Of a stretch of DNA of 64,000 nucleotides, positions 54,454-62,935 are shown piece after piece. Both the position numbers and the translations under genes were made by a program. Position 1 is the first letter of the stretch, and the number at the start of each line of letters is the position of its first letter. The stretch covers positions 1,311,001-1,375,000 of the forward strand of contig NZ_PZZM01000001.1 in assembly GCF_003046175.1 (NCBI RefSeq), in the 5' to 3' direction. This DNA is from Bosea sp. 124. Its GTDB lineage: Bacteria; Pseudomonadota; Alphaproteobacteria; Rhizobiales; Beijerinckiaceae. The notes beneath the pieces are model-generated. The model was not told where the DNA came from, made no database searches, and was given only the letters and a program-made list of their open reading frames with translations.

Positions 54454-55137
54454 TCAGGCGCTGCCGGCTTTCGGTTGTCCGCTGACCCCACCGGTCAGGC
54501 CGTCGAGCCAGGTGTCGGTCTCGGCGAACTGTCGCCCTGCCTGGACGACCTTCCAGAAGGTCACGTCGGCCCAGTGGACGATCGTGTTTTCGAGACTGCG
54601 CTCGAGCAGCTCGCCCTCGGCCGAATGAGCCGCTGCGATATGGGCGACCGCTTCGGGCAGATCCATGCTGAAGCAGATGAAGACGCCGTAGCCGGGGTGG
54701 CGGATCGAGGGGAAGCCGACAGCGTAGGGATCGGCCTTCCAGCGCTTCACATTATCCGGCTGGAACTCCCAGACCTTGCCGATGTCGTGGCACAGCGCGC
54801 CGGCGATCAGGATATCGCGGTTGTAGCGGAAGTTCGGGAAGAGCGCGGCCATCTCCTCGGCGGTTTTCACCGCCAGGCGACAGACCGAGCGCATATGGTC
54901 GCATTGCGTGCCGGTCAGCAAAGGGTAGGAGTCATAGTTGCCCGAGGGCTTCATCTCGCCGATCTGCGTGAAGCCATGGGCCTCCAATGCCGCAACCCAG
55001 GCGTCGATGACCTTGTCGCGCAGATCGCGATCCTCGATCCAGTCGATCTCCGGCATCTCGGCGATGCGGGCGGCGCGCTTGGCCTCGGTGATCTCGATCG
55101 ACTGGCCACGCAACGTTACGGTTCGGGGATAGGTCAC
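54454..55137 (-). CDS. HD-domain hydrolase
   Basis: 227 residues. The HD pair is in GALCHDIGK, with an upstream His (CDHMRSV) and a later AAHSAEGE providing metal ligands. HD proteins are metal-dependent phosphohydrolases or ring-opening enzymes. The start lies 34 bp after the dctM stop, so it is the last gene of the dctP-dctQ-dctM operon, and probably acts on the imported compound or a derivative. No signal peptide. Confidence 0.85.
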   Translation of the reverse strand: MTYPRTVTLRGQSIEITEAKRAARIAEMPEIDWIEDRDLRDKVIDAWVAALEAHGFTQIGEMKPSGNYDSYPLLTGTQCDHMRSVCRLAVKTAEEMAALFPNFRYNRDILIAGALCHDIGKVWEFQPDNVKRWKADPYAVGFPSIRHPGYGVFICFSMDLPEAVAHIAAAHSAEGELLERSLENTIVHWADVTFWKVVQAGRQFAETDTWLDGLTGGVSGQPKAGSA

Positions 55138-55171
55138 ATGGGTCTCCGAATGTCAGATGATTTGGCCATGG

Positions 55172-56461
55172 TCACTGCGCGCCGATCAGGCGTGGCAGCC
55201 ACATCACGATGCCGGGCGCCGCAATGATCAGGACGATCATGACGAGCAGGCTTCCGATGAAGGGCAGGACGCCGAGGATGACGTCGCTTATGACGCCGCG
55301 CCCTCTGACGCCCTGGACGACATAGAGGTTGACGCCGACGGGCGGCGTGATCATCGCGGTCTCGCAAAGCAGGACGACCATGATGCCGAACCAGACCGGA
55401 TCGAACCCGGCCTGGACGATGACGGGAACGATGATCGGGATCGTCACGATCATCATCGGCAGCGGCTCCATGAAGCAGCCGAGGATCAGGTAGAAGATGA
55501 TGATCGCGACCAGCGTGCCCATCGGCCCCAGCCCGAGCCCGGTGATGAAGCTGTTCAGCGCGCCGACGAGGCCGATCGCCGACAGCACGAAATTCAGGAA
55601 GAAGGCCGAAGCGACGATCAGCATGATCATCGCCGAAGTCCGCATCGTTCCGTCCAGCGCCTCGAGGATCATCCGGATCGAGAGCCTGCGATTGATCGCT
55701 GCCAACCCGATGGCGACGACGACGCCAAGTGCGGCCGATTCCGTCGGTGTCGCGAAGCCGGCGTAGATGCTGCCGATCACGATCAGGAAGATGATCCCCG
55801 GCGGAACGAGGCCGCTCAAGCTTGCGACACGCTCCTTCCAGGAGGTCTCGATGCGGCGCCCGCGCCATTCGGGCCGGATCAGGCAGCAGATCAGGATCGT
55901 CGCCATGAAGATCAGGCCAAGCACGATGCCGGGCACGAAACCGGCCAGATAGAGCTGCGGCACCGAGGTCTGTGTCAGCCAGCCATAGATGATCAGGTTG
56001 ATCGAGGGCGGGATCAGGATGCCCAGCGTTCCGCCGGCGGCGACCGTGCCGAGAAACAGCTTTTCGCCATAGCCATAGGTCTTGATGACCGGGGTCGCGA
56101 CGGTTCCGATCGTGGCGGCGGTTGCCACGCTTGATCCGGACGTCGCCGCGAACACCATCGAGGCACCGATATTGGCGTGCATCAGGCCGCCCGGCAGCCA
56201 GGCCAGCCAATGACTCATCGAGCTGTAGAGCCGGTCTGCCATGCCTGAGCGCAGCAGGATCTCGCCGAGCAGCACGAAGAGCGGCACGCTGACGAGGATG
56301 GCATTGGTCGAGGCCGACCAGATCACCTCCCCCATGGCGAGATAGATCGGCATCGGCGAGAACGCCGCCCCGAGTGAGAGCGCCAGCAACAGCAGCGCCG
56401 CACCGACGGGAATGCTGAGGCCGAGCAGGACAATGAGGAGGCCGAGCGAGGTTGGGACCAT
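55172..56461 (-). CDS. TRAP transporter large permease (DctM)
   Basis: 429 residues, about twelve membrane segments. AWLPGGLMHANIGASMVFAA, GTLGILIPPS and FATPTESAALGVVVAIGLA are typical. Co-transcribed with dctQ (5-bp gap) and dctP. Sodium-driven carboxylate-type uptake with its binding protein. Confidence 0.94.
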   Translation of the reverse strand: MVPTSLGLLIVLLGLSIPVGAALLLLALSLGAAFSPMPIYLAMGEVIWSASTNAILVSVPLFVLLGEILLRSGMADRLYSSMSHWLAWLPGGLMHANIGASMVFAATSGSSVATAATIGTVATPVIKTYGYGEKLFLGTVAAGGTLGILIPPSINLIIYGWLTQTSVPQLYLAGFVPGIVLGLIFMATILICCLIRPEWRGRRIETSWKERVASLSGLVPPGIIFLIVIGSIYAGFATPTESAALGVVVAIGLAAINRRLSIRMILEALDGTMRTSAMIMLIVASAFFLNFVLSAIGLVGALNSFITGLGLGPMGTLVAIIIFYLILGCFMEPLPMMIVTIPIIVPVIVQAGFDPVWFGIMVVLLCETAMITPPVGVNLYVVQGVRGRGVISDVILGVLPFIGSLLVMIVLIIAAPGIVMWLPRLIGAQ

Positions 56462-56466
56462 GGCGG

Positions 56467-57057
56467 CTACCTCGGCATCACGGGCTGGGCATCGACCGCG
56501 TCAAGCGCCTCTTCGATCTCGTCGGCGACGTCGGGCGTCGTGACGATCGCGGCAGCCGCAGCGCTGTTGCCGCGCATCAGGGCGAGCGCGACGAGGCCGA
56601 GCTGTTCCACGCAGACGAAAGCAAACCAGATCAACCCGACAAACCAGAGCCCTTGCGGGATCACGAGCAGCGTCCCGAGCGAGGTGTTCTCGCGCGCGCC
56701 CAGGGTCCAGGATGTATCGACCGTGTCCCAGGCGAACCAGGCCATGATGAGGGCGACGGCCCCGAGCGAGCCGAGCGCCAGAACATCGAGGCCGAACCTG
56801 ACGGTGGGCGGCGCCCAGTTCCGGATCACGTCGATCCGTACATGCGCGCGATTCAGGAGAGCGTAGCTGAAGGACCAGCTGGCGGAGATGGCGAGTGCAT
56901 AGCTCGACAACTCCGTGCCGACGCTGAAGGGAATGTGGATCACCTTGCGCGCCAGGATTTCCATGGTGATCACCACCGAGGCTCCGACGAGCATCAGGCC
57001 GCCGATACGGGCCATCCACAGCGAGATGGCCGCGACGATTGCGTGAAATCGGGTCAT
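56467..57057 (-). CDS. TRAP transporter small permease (DctQ)
   Basis: 196 residues with four membrane segments. SVVITMEILARKVIHIPFSV and LSSYALAISASWSFSYAL match the DctQ fold. It lies between dctP and dctM; stabilises the large permease. Confidence 0.9.
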   Translation of the reverse strand: MTRFHAIVAAISLWMARIGGLMLVGASVVITMEILARKVIHIPFSVGTELSSYALAISASWSFSYALLNRAHVRIDVIRNWAPPTVRFGLDVLALGSLGAVALIMAWFAWDTVDTSWTLGARENTSLGTLLVIPQGLWFVGLIWFAFVCVEQLGLVALALMRGNSAAAAAIVTTPDVADEIEEALDAVDAQPVMPR

Positions 57058-57084
57058 GGCGATCCGCCTCGCTGGAGCCGACGG

Positions 57085-58146
57085 CTACTGCGCCGTCGCC
57101 TCGACGCCCGCGACCTTGCCGACCGTCGCGTTCCACTCGGCAACGCATTCGGGGCCGCAGCGCTTGGCCCAATCGGGCAGGACGCGCTCGCGCAGGATCT
57201 TCTGCGCGGCAGCCTTGTCCGGCTCGGAAACCGTCACGAACTTCATCTTGGGATTGGCTTCGATGCCGTCCTTGCAGGGGCCCAGGCCAGTGTTGCAGTT
57301 CACACCGTCCTGGATATCGCTGCCGGCCTGCGTCCACATGCGGTCTTCCAGCTCGGCGAACTGCTGTTCGAGAAATGCACGGGTTTTTGCATCGAGCTTC
57401 GACCAGCTGCTCAGATTGGCGCCGAAGAAGGTCATCGACCAGCCCATCGGCAGGGCATAGAGGTGGTCGCTCACCTCCCACCAGCGCGCCGTATTGCCGG
57501 CTGACGTGCCGGTCACCGCGCATTGCGCGACGCCGCGCTGCATCGCCGGGATGACCTCGGCGAAGGGCACGTTCACCGAGGAGCCGCCAGCACCCTCGAC
57601 CATCTGCGACATGGCGCGATTGAAGGTGCGCACAGCCTTGCCGCGCAGCGAGTCCAGGCCGAGGACCTCGCCCTTGCAGTAGAACATCTGCGCCGCGACC
57701 GGGCTCATGCTCAGGAGCTTGGTGTTGTATTTCGTCTCCAGCGCCTTGGCGAGCGCGGGGCGGAAGGCGTCGGCGGCCTTGCGCTGGGTGGCGATATCGA
57801 CGGTGACGCCGGGCAGATCGAGGCCGTCGAAGCGGGAATCCTCGCCCGCCATATAGCTCATCGTCGCCTCGGAGATGTCGAACACGCCCTGCCGCAGCAG
57901 GCGCAGCACCTCCGGTCCGCGCAGGCCGAGTTCTTCCAGCGAGCCGAAGGTCGTCGTGATCGCGCCATTGGTGCGCGCGGCAAGCTGCTCGGTGAAGAAC
58001 GGCTTATAGATCTTCTGGAACAGGTTCTGGGTCTGGTTGCCGCCAGAAACCTTGAGATTGATCTTCGGGAAATCCTGCGCCTGCGCGCCGAGCGCAGAGA
58101 TTGCAAAGGTCGCAAGAAAGGCCAGAGCCCGAACCGGTCGCTGCAT
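57085..58146 (-). CDS. TRAP transporter solute-binding protein (DctP family)
   Basis: 353 residues. A signal peptide ends AQAQDF. The body has RGKAVRTFNRAMSQMVEGAG and FAEVIPAMQRGVAQCAVTG, the DctP binding-site region with the conserved Arg. ATG 58146 with AGGGGAGAG upstream is preferred. First gene of the leftward operon, divergent from a LysR gene; the palindrome at 58214 lies between them. Confidence 0.92.
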   Translation of the reverse strand: MQRPVRALAFLATFAISALGAQAQDFPKINLKVSGGNQTQNLFQKIYKPFFTEQLAARTNGAITTTFGSLEELGLRGPEVLRLLRQGVFDISEATMSYMAGEDSRFDGLDLPGVTVDIATQRKAADAFRPALAKALETKYNTKLLSMSPVAAQMFYCKGEVLGLDSLRGKAVRTFNRAMSQMVEGAGGSSVNVPFAEVIPAMQRGVAQCAVTGTSAGNTARWWEVSDHLYALPMGWSMTFFGANLSSWSKLDAKTRAFLEQQFAELEDRMWTQAGSDIQDGVNCNTGLGPCKDGIEANPKMKFVTVSEPDKAAAQKILRERVLPDWAKRCGPECVAEWNATVGKVAGVEATAQ

Positions 58147-58213
58147 CACACTCTCCCCTGAAAGGTCGATTATCCGACTTCTGGGAGGCAGCGTAAGCCG
58201 CATTGCAATCGCA

Positions 58214-58227
58214 AATCCAATTGGATT
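58214..58227. promoter_or_regulatory. Palindrome AATCCAATTGGATT, candidate LysR operator
   Basis: A perfect 14-bp palindrome in the 109-bp divergent gap between dctP (start 58146) and the LysR gene (start 58256). A near-identical copy lies at 60162-60175 in the other LysR/TRAP control region. It fits a LysR recognition site. Confidence 0.6.
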
Positions 58228-58255
58228 ATCTCGTCCAACAACATTGGGAATTTCA

Positions 58256-59188
58256 ATGCGCCCGACGATCGCGGAACTGGAGGCCTTCGTCTGGACCGCG
58301 CGGCTGGGCTCGGTTCAGGCCGCTGCCAGGCACCTGTTCCTGGCGCAGCCGACGGTCTCGCTGCGGCTGAAATCGCTGCAGGACGAGCTGGGTGTGAAAG
58401 TCTTCGAACGCTCCGGTGCCGCATTCAAACTCAGTCCCGAGGGCGAACAGCTCTTCGGCCACGCCATCTCGATCATCGAGGAGCTGGGGCGGATGCGCGA
58501 ACGAGCGGGGTCGACCGGCGCCCTCCACGGCACGGTGAAGGTCGGCATGCCGGAAACATTCGCCGTTGCCTGTCTGCCCCGGATTCTCAAGGACCTTGCA
58601 TCGCTCTATCCGCTGCTGCGCCTGGAACTCTCGGTCGCGACGAGTTCCAGGCTCGAAGACGAACTGCGCGAGCATCGGCTGGACCTCGCCTTCCTCGTCC
58701 GCCCCAGCGACGGGGCGGCCATCAGGCTTGTCGAGCTCGGGCGTCAGGAGGCGGCCTGGGTCGCAGCCAGCAGTCTCGGACTCGGGCCGATCGTGCGTCC
58801 CGCCGATCTGCAGGACTGTCAGATCCTCACGAATCCGCCGCCTTCCGCGATGCATCGGCAGATCACCGACTGGTTCAGCGCGGCCGATGTCAAACCGCGC
58901 CGCCTCGATTTTTGCACCGGCCAGATGGTGATTGCCCATCTGGTCCAAGAGGGTGTGGCAGCCGCCTTCCTGCCGGTGAAACTGATGGAGGCCAGTCTCG
59001 CCGGAGGGCGTGTCGTCAAGCTGCGGTCCGTGCCGGATTTCCAGCATGCATCGCTCTGCGCGGGTCACCGCGTCGGCGGAGGGACGGCCGAGATCGGGGC
59101 CGTCATTGCCGCGGCGCAAAGAGTCCTGGAGCAGGTGCCGTTCCTGCTGCCTGCTGCCGGTGCAGCATCGCATTCCGCAACCGGCTGA
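58256..59188 (+). CDS. LysR-type transcriptional regulator
   Basis: 310 residues. Helix-turn-helix: LGSVQAAARHLFLAQPTVSL, then RLKSLQDELGVKVF. The start is set at ATG 58256, where the family begins (MRPTIAELEAFVWTARLGSV). Divergent from the dctP operon, which it probably controls. It resembles the LysR at 59205-60113, suggesting duplication. Confidence 0.9.
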   Translation: MRPTIAELEAFVWTARLGSVQAAARHLFLAQPTVSLRLKSLQDELGVKVFERSGAAFKLSPEGEQLFGHAISIIEELGRMRERAGSTGALHGTVKVGMPETFAVACLPRILKDLASLYPLLRLELSVATSSRLEDELREHRLDLAFLVRPSDGAAIRLVELGRQEAAWVAASSLGLGPIVRPADLQDCQILTNPPPSAMHRQITDWFSAADVKPRRLDFCTGQMVIAHLVQEGVAAAFLPVKLMEASLAGGRVVKLRSVPDFQHASLCAGHRVGGGTAEIGAVIAAAQRVLEQVPFLLPAAGAASHSATG

Positions 59189-59204
59189 TCCCGGCGGCGG
59201 TCAA

Positions 59205-60113
59205 TCACAACGCTCCATCCACCTTGAGATAATCGATCGCGTCGAGCGACTTCTGGATCGATTTCAGCATGGCGCTCACCGGGCCGGTGAGCCCTCCCTC
59301 CGGATAGCTTGCATAGACCCTGCCATGGTTCAGCTCCGGGATGGGGTGCAGGACATCGACAAGCCCGGCTCGCACCTCCGCCTCCATCATCCGGGCCGGC
59401 AGGACGCCCAGCGCGACGCCCGAGGATACGAGGTGGCCGATGACGGCGACGCTGTTGCAGAGATCGTGGCGGACCGGCTCGAGGCCCGCGGTGGCGAACC
59501 AGTCCTTGATTTGCCGAAACATCGCCGATCGCGGCTGGTTGCTGACGATGGGAAGCCGATAGAGATCGGCCGGCCTGACCTCCGGCCCAAGCTTCCATTT
59601 GGTCGAGGCGACCCAGGCGGTGTCCTGCACGCCGAGCGGCACCAGCCGCATGCCCGGCCTCCCGATCGGGTTGACGAGGACGGCGAGATCGAGATGCCGG
59701 TCGTTGAGCTCACGCTCCAGTTCATAGCTGATCGAGACGACGTATTCCGCCTTCAGCAGCGGATAGTCGGCGCGCACCGTTTCCAGCAAGGTCGGTAGGC
59801 AGGTCATGGCGAAGCCTTCCGCGAAGCCGACGCGGATGCTTCCTGTCACGACCTCCGGATCGGTCTGGAGCATGATCTTGTCTGCTTCCTCCAGCAGCGC
59901 CGCCGCGCGCGGCAGAAGCGCGAGGCCATCCGGCGTGGCAGCGAGGCCGCGCCCGTTGCGCTGGAAGAGCTTGAGGTTGAGCGCCTGCTCGAGGTCCCGC
60001 AGACGCAGCGAAATGGTCGGCTGCGACATGTGCAGATGGCTGGCCGCCTTGCTGAGCGAGCCCAGGCGGACCGTCCAGAAGAAGGCCTCGAGCTGCGCGA
60101 TAGTGAACCTCAT
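59205..60113 (-). CDS. LysR-type transcriptional regulator
   Basis: 302 residues from ATG 60113 (GGGAG 6 bases upstream). It begins MRFTIAQLEAFFWTVRLGSL and has LSKAASHLHMSQPTISLRLR, very like the neighbouring LysR at 58256. Divergent from the enolase-family gene and the second TRAP operon; the site at 60162 lies between. Likely regulator of that operon. Confidence 0.9.
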   Translation of the reverse strand: MRFTIAQLEAFFWTVRLGSLSKAASHLHMSQPTISLRLRDLEQALNLKLFQRNGRGLAATPDGLALLPRAAALLEEADKIMLQTDPEVVTGSIRVGFAEGFAMTCLPTLLETVRADYPLLKAEYVVSISYELERELNDRHLDLAVLVNPIGRPGMRLVPLGVQDTAWVASTKWKLGPEVRPADLYRLPIVSNQPRSAMFRQIKDWFATAGLEPVRHDLCNSVAVIGHLVSSGVALGVLPARMMEAEVRAGLVDVLHPIPELNHGRVYASYPEGGLTGPVSAMLKSIQKSLDAIDYLKVDGAL

Positions 60114-60161
60114 GCTCACTCCCATCTCATATTTGAATTCCTGATGAATACCGCCGTAGAT

Positions 60162-60175
60162 AATCAAATTGGATT
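60162..60175. promoter_or_regulatory. Near-palindrome AATCAAATTGGATT, candidate LysR operator
   Basis: Differs at one base from the perfect palindrome at 58214-58227. Located between the LysR start (60113) and the enolase-family gene (60230). The shared site suggests that both regulators, or one of them, act at both operons. Confidence 0.6.
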
Positions 60176-60229
60176 AGCGATGGCAAAGCTGATCTACGAT
60201 GGCTTCCCTGTCGAGACCCGAAGCCTCTT

Positions 60230-61381
60230 ATGCTTTCAACGCCCCCCAGGATCGTCCGCATCGACGGGTTCGAGCTATCCGCCCGGCTCAGCGAGACCGT
60301 CGGCAATTCGCGGCAAATGTTTGACCGCCGTGGCGCGCTGCTGCTGCGCGTCGTCAGCGATGCGGGCGCTGTCGGCTGGGGCGAGAGCTGGGCCTATCCG
60401 GGTGCGGCGGCCGCGCTGGTGCGGGAGCATTTCGCGCCCGTGCTGCTCGGCCATGACGCGACCCTGCCGCGTGCCGGGTGGCAGTCCATGGCGGCAAGGC
60501 TCGGTTACGACCGGCGCGGCATTTCGACGATGGCGCTGGGCGCCCTCGACGTCGCGCTGTGGGATCTCGCCGGACAGATCGCTGGCAAGCCGGTGCATGC
60601 CCTGCTCGGCGGCCAACTGCGCAACCGGATCCCGGCCTATGTCAGCGGCCCGTTCATGAAGCCCGGCAGCGACCCCTACCGGGATTTCGAGGCCGATATC
60701 GGCAGTTATCTCGATGCCGGTTTCCGGGCGATCAAGCTCCGGATGGGCACCGATCCGGCCCGCGACGGGGCAACAGTGCAGAAGGTCCGCGCGCAGATCG
60801 GCGATGCGATGCCGCTCATGATCGATCTCAACGAGGGCTTCACCGTCGAGGGCGCGCTGGCCATCGCCCGCAGGCTGGCCGAGGTTGACCCGGTCTGGCT
60901 CGAGGAGCCGATCGCGCATGACGACCTGCCGGGCTATCGCCGGTTCGCCGCCAGTTCACCGATGCCGCTGGCGGGCGGCGAGGCGCTGTTTGGCCTGCGT
61001 GCCTTTCGCGACTACCTGACCGCTGGCGTGTTCGACTTCATCCAGCCCGATCTCGGCCTCTGCGGCGGCCTGTCGGAGGGGATGCGCATCTCGGCACTAT
61101 GCGAGGCCTTCGAAGTCGCCCTGGTTCCTCATGTCTGGGGCTCGGTCGTCAACTTCCAGGCCTCGCTGCATTTCGCCGCCTGCCTGCCGGAGCGACGCGG
61201 CCGGTTGCGCTGGCCGCTGTTCGAGTATGATCCGTCGGAAAATCCGCTGCGCACCGCCTTCGCGAGCCACCCGCTCGATGCCGACGGCGCCGTCACCGTG
61301 CCGGACGCGCCGGGGTTGGGTCTCGACCTGACGCCGGAGAGGCTCGAACCCTTCATCGCCCATCATTGGACCATCGAATAG
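60230..61381 (+). CDS. Mandelate racemase / muconate lactonizing enzyme family protein
   Basis: 383 residues, enolase superfamily. K169 in AIKLRMG, metal ligands D199 (IDLNEG), E225 or E226 (WLEEP) and E251 (AGGEAL), and H301 (PHVWGS) are visible. Members dehydrate or epimerise sugar acids or cycloisomerise. No strong ribosome site is seen before the ATG. It heads a TRAP operon, so the imported compound is probably an acid sugar or similar hydroxyacid. Confidence 0.9.
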   Translation: MLSTPPRIVRIDGFELSARLSETVGNSRQMFDRRGALLLRVVSDAGAVGWGESWAYPGAAAALVREHFAPVLLGHDATLPRAGWQSMAARLGYDRRGISTMALGALDVALWDLAGQIAGKPVHALLGGQLRNRIPAYVSGPFMKPGSDPYRDFEADIGSYLDAGFRAIKLRMGTDPARDGATVQKVRAQIGDAMPLMIDLNEGFTVEGALAIARRLAEVDPVWLEEPIAHDDLPGYRRFAASSPMPLAGGEALFGLRAFRDYLTAGVFDFIQPDLGLCGGLSEGMRISALCEAFEVALVPHVWGSVVNFQASLHFAACLPERRGRLRWPLFEYDPSENPLRTAFASHPLDADGAVTVPDAPGLGLDLTPERLEPFIAHHWTIE

Positions 61382-61427
61382 CCGGCTCGTCGGATTCAAC
61401 CGCGACCACATCCCAGAGGAGACGACC

Positions 61428-62414
61428 ATGCGACTGAAATCCATCCTTCGTTCCGCGCTCGTCGGCGCAGCCTGCCTTGCCGGGCTCTCATCCGCCCAGG
61501 CGCAGCAGCCCAAGGTTTTGAACCTCGCCTTCGTCGGCCGCGCCACGGCGCCCGAAGGCATCGCGATGACCGCCTTCGCCGAGGAGATCAAGGCCAAGAC
61601 CAATGGCCGCATCGAGATCCGCCTGCATCCGGGCGGGGCGCTCGGCGGCGACCGCGAGGTGCTGGAAGGTCTGCAGATCGGCACGGTCGATCTGACCGTG
61701 CCTTCGACCTCGGTCATCGCCAATTTCGTGCCCGACGTTCAGGTCTTCGACATTCCCTTCCTCTTCCGCGACTTCGACCACGCCCAGGCCGTGCTCGACG
61801 GGCCGATCGGCCAGGAGATTCTGGCCAAGTTCAAGGCCAAGGGGCTTCAGGGCCTGGCTTTCGGCGGCATCGGCTTCCGTCAGCTCACCAATAGCCGCCG
61901 TCCGGTCAACGGGCCCGAAGACGTCAAGGGGTTGAAGATCCGCACCCAGGAGAACCAGATCCATCTCCAGGTCTGGCGCGCGCTCGGCGCGCTGCCGACG
62001 CCGATGGCCCTGCCGGAGGTGTTCACGGCGCTGCAACAGGGCGTCGTCGACGGGCAGGAGAACCCGATCGGCGCGATCCTCAACAACAAGTTCGGCCAGG
62101 TGCAGAAATACCTGACCATCACCAACCATGCCTTCACCCCGGTCGGCTTCGTGATGGCTCCGCGCGCCTTCGAGGCACTTTCGCCCGAGGATCAGAAGCT
62201 GTTCGTCGAGGCGGGGCGCCGCGCCATGGTGATCTGCAAGGACGAGGTCGGCAAGGTCGAGAAGACCGGCGTCGACGAATTGCGCAAGCTTGGCCTTCAG
62301 GTCGTCGAGAAGGTCGACACCGCGAAGTTCCAAGATCTGCTGAAGCCGGCCTTTGCCGAACTCGGCAAGCGCTTCGGCGAGGCGACCATCGCGCGTATCA
62401 AGGACCAGAAGTGA
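61428..62414 (+). CDS. TRAP transporter solute-binding protein (DctP family)
   Basis: 328 residues. Signal peptide ends SSAQAQ. MTAFAEEIKAKTNGRIEIRL, GLKIRTQENQIHLQ and LPEVFTALQQGVVDGQENPI are classic DctP features, with the substrate-clamping Arg in IRTQ. AGAGGAG precedes the ATG. Overlaps dctQ by 4 bp (GTGA). Confidence 0.95.
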   Translation: MRLKSILRSALVGAACLAGLSSAQAQQPKVLNLAFVGRATAPEGIAMTAFAEEIKAKTNGRIEIRLHPGGALGGDREVLEGLQIGTVDLTVPSTSVIANFVPDVQVFDIPFLFRDFDHAQAVLDGPIGQEILAKFKAKGLQGLAFGGIGFRQLTNSRRPVNGPEDVKGLKIRTQENQIHLQVWRALGALPTPMALPEVFTALQQGVVDGQENPIGAILNNKFGQVQKYLTITNHAFTPVGFVMAPRAFEALSPEDQKLFVEAGRRAMVICKDEVGKVEKTGVDELRKLGLQVVEKVDTAKFQDLLKPAFAELGKRFGEATIARIKDQK

Positions 62415-62923
62415 GCGCGCAGCCGAACCGGGGCGTCGCGCTCCTGCTCGCGACCGAGCGCCTCGTCACCGGGGCGTCTCTGGCGCTGGGCTGCGCCGCC
62501 ATGACGATTGCAGCCTGCGCCGGGCTGTTCCAGGTCCTGACCCGCTTCATCCTGCAAGAGCCGGCGACCTGGTCGGAGCCGCTGATCCGGATGATGCTGA
62601 TCTGGATGGCATATCTCGGCCTGGCGGCGGCGGTGCGGGCGGGTTCGCTCGTCTCGGTCGATCTGCTCTATCGCCTCGCGACGGGTCGTAGCCGTCGCTT
62701 GCTCCAGGGCGTGATCGCACTGGCGACGCTGACACTGCTCGGCATCCTGTTCTGGTTCGGCCTCGACTTGACCCAGCGGGTTCGCTTCCAGAATCTTGCC
62801 GGGCTCGAAATCCCGGTAAGCTATGCCTATGCCGCGATTCCGACCGGAGCGCTGGTCTCGATGCTCGCCGTGCTCGCGCATTTCTTCGATCCGCGGCGCG
62901 AAGAACTCGAAACTGCGGTCTGA
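62411..62923 (+). CDS. TRAP transporter small permease (DctQ)
   Basis: 170 residues with four membrane segments. FQVLTRFILQEPATWSEPLI is the conserved DctQ motif. GTG start overlaps the dctP stop. Followed 12 bases later by dctM. Confidence 0.92.
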   Translation: MSAQPNRGVALLLATERLVTGASLALGCAAMTIAACAGLFQVLTRFILQEPATWSEPLIRMMLIWMAYLGLAAAVRAGSLVSVDLLYRLATGRSRRLLQGVIALATLTLLGILFWFGLDLTQRVRFQNLAGLEIPVSYAYAAIPTGALVSMLAVLAHFFDPRREELETAV

Positions 62924-62935
62924 AGGACCATCATC

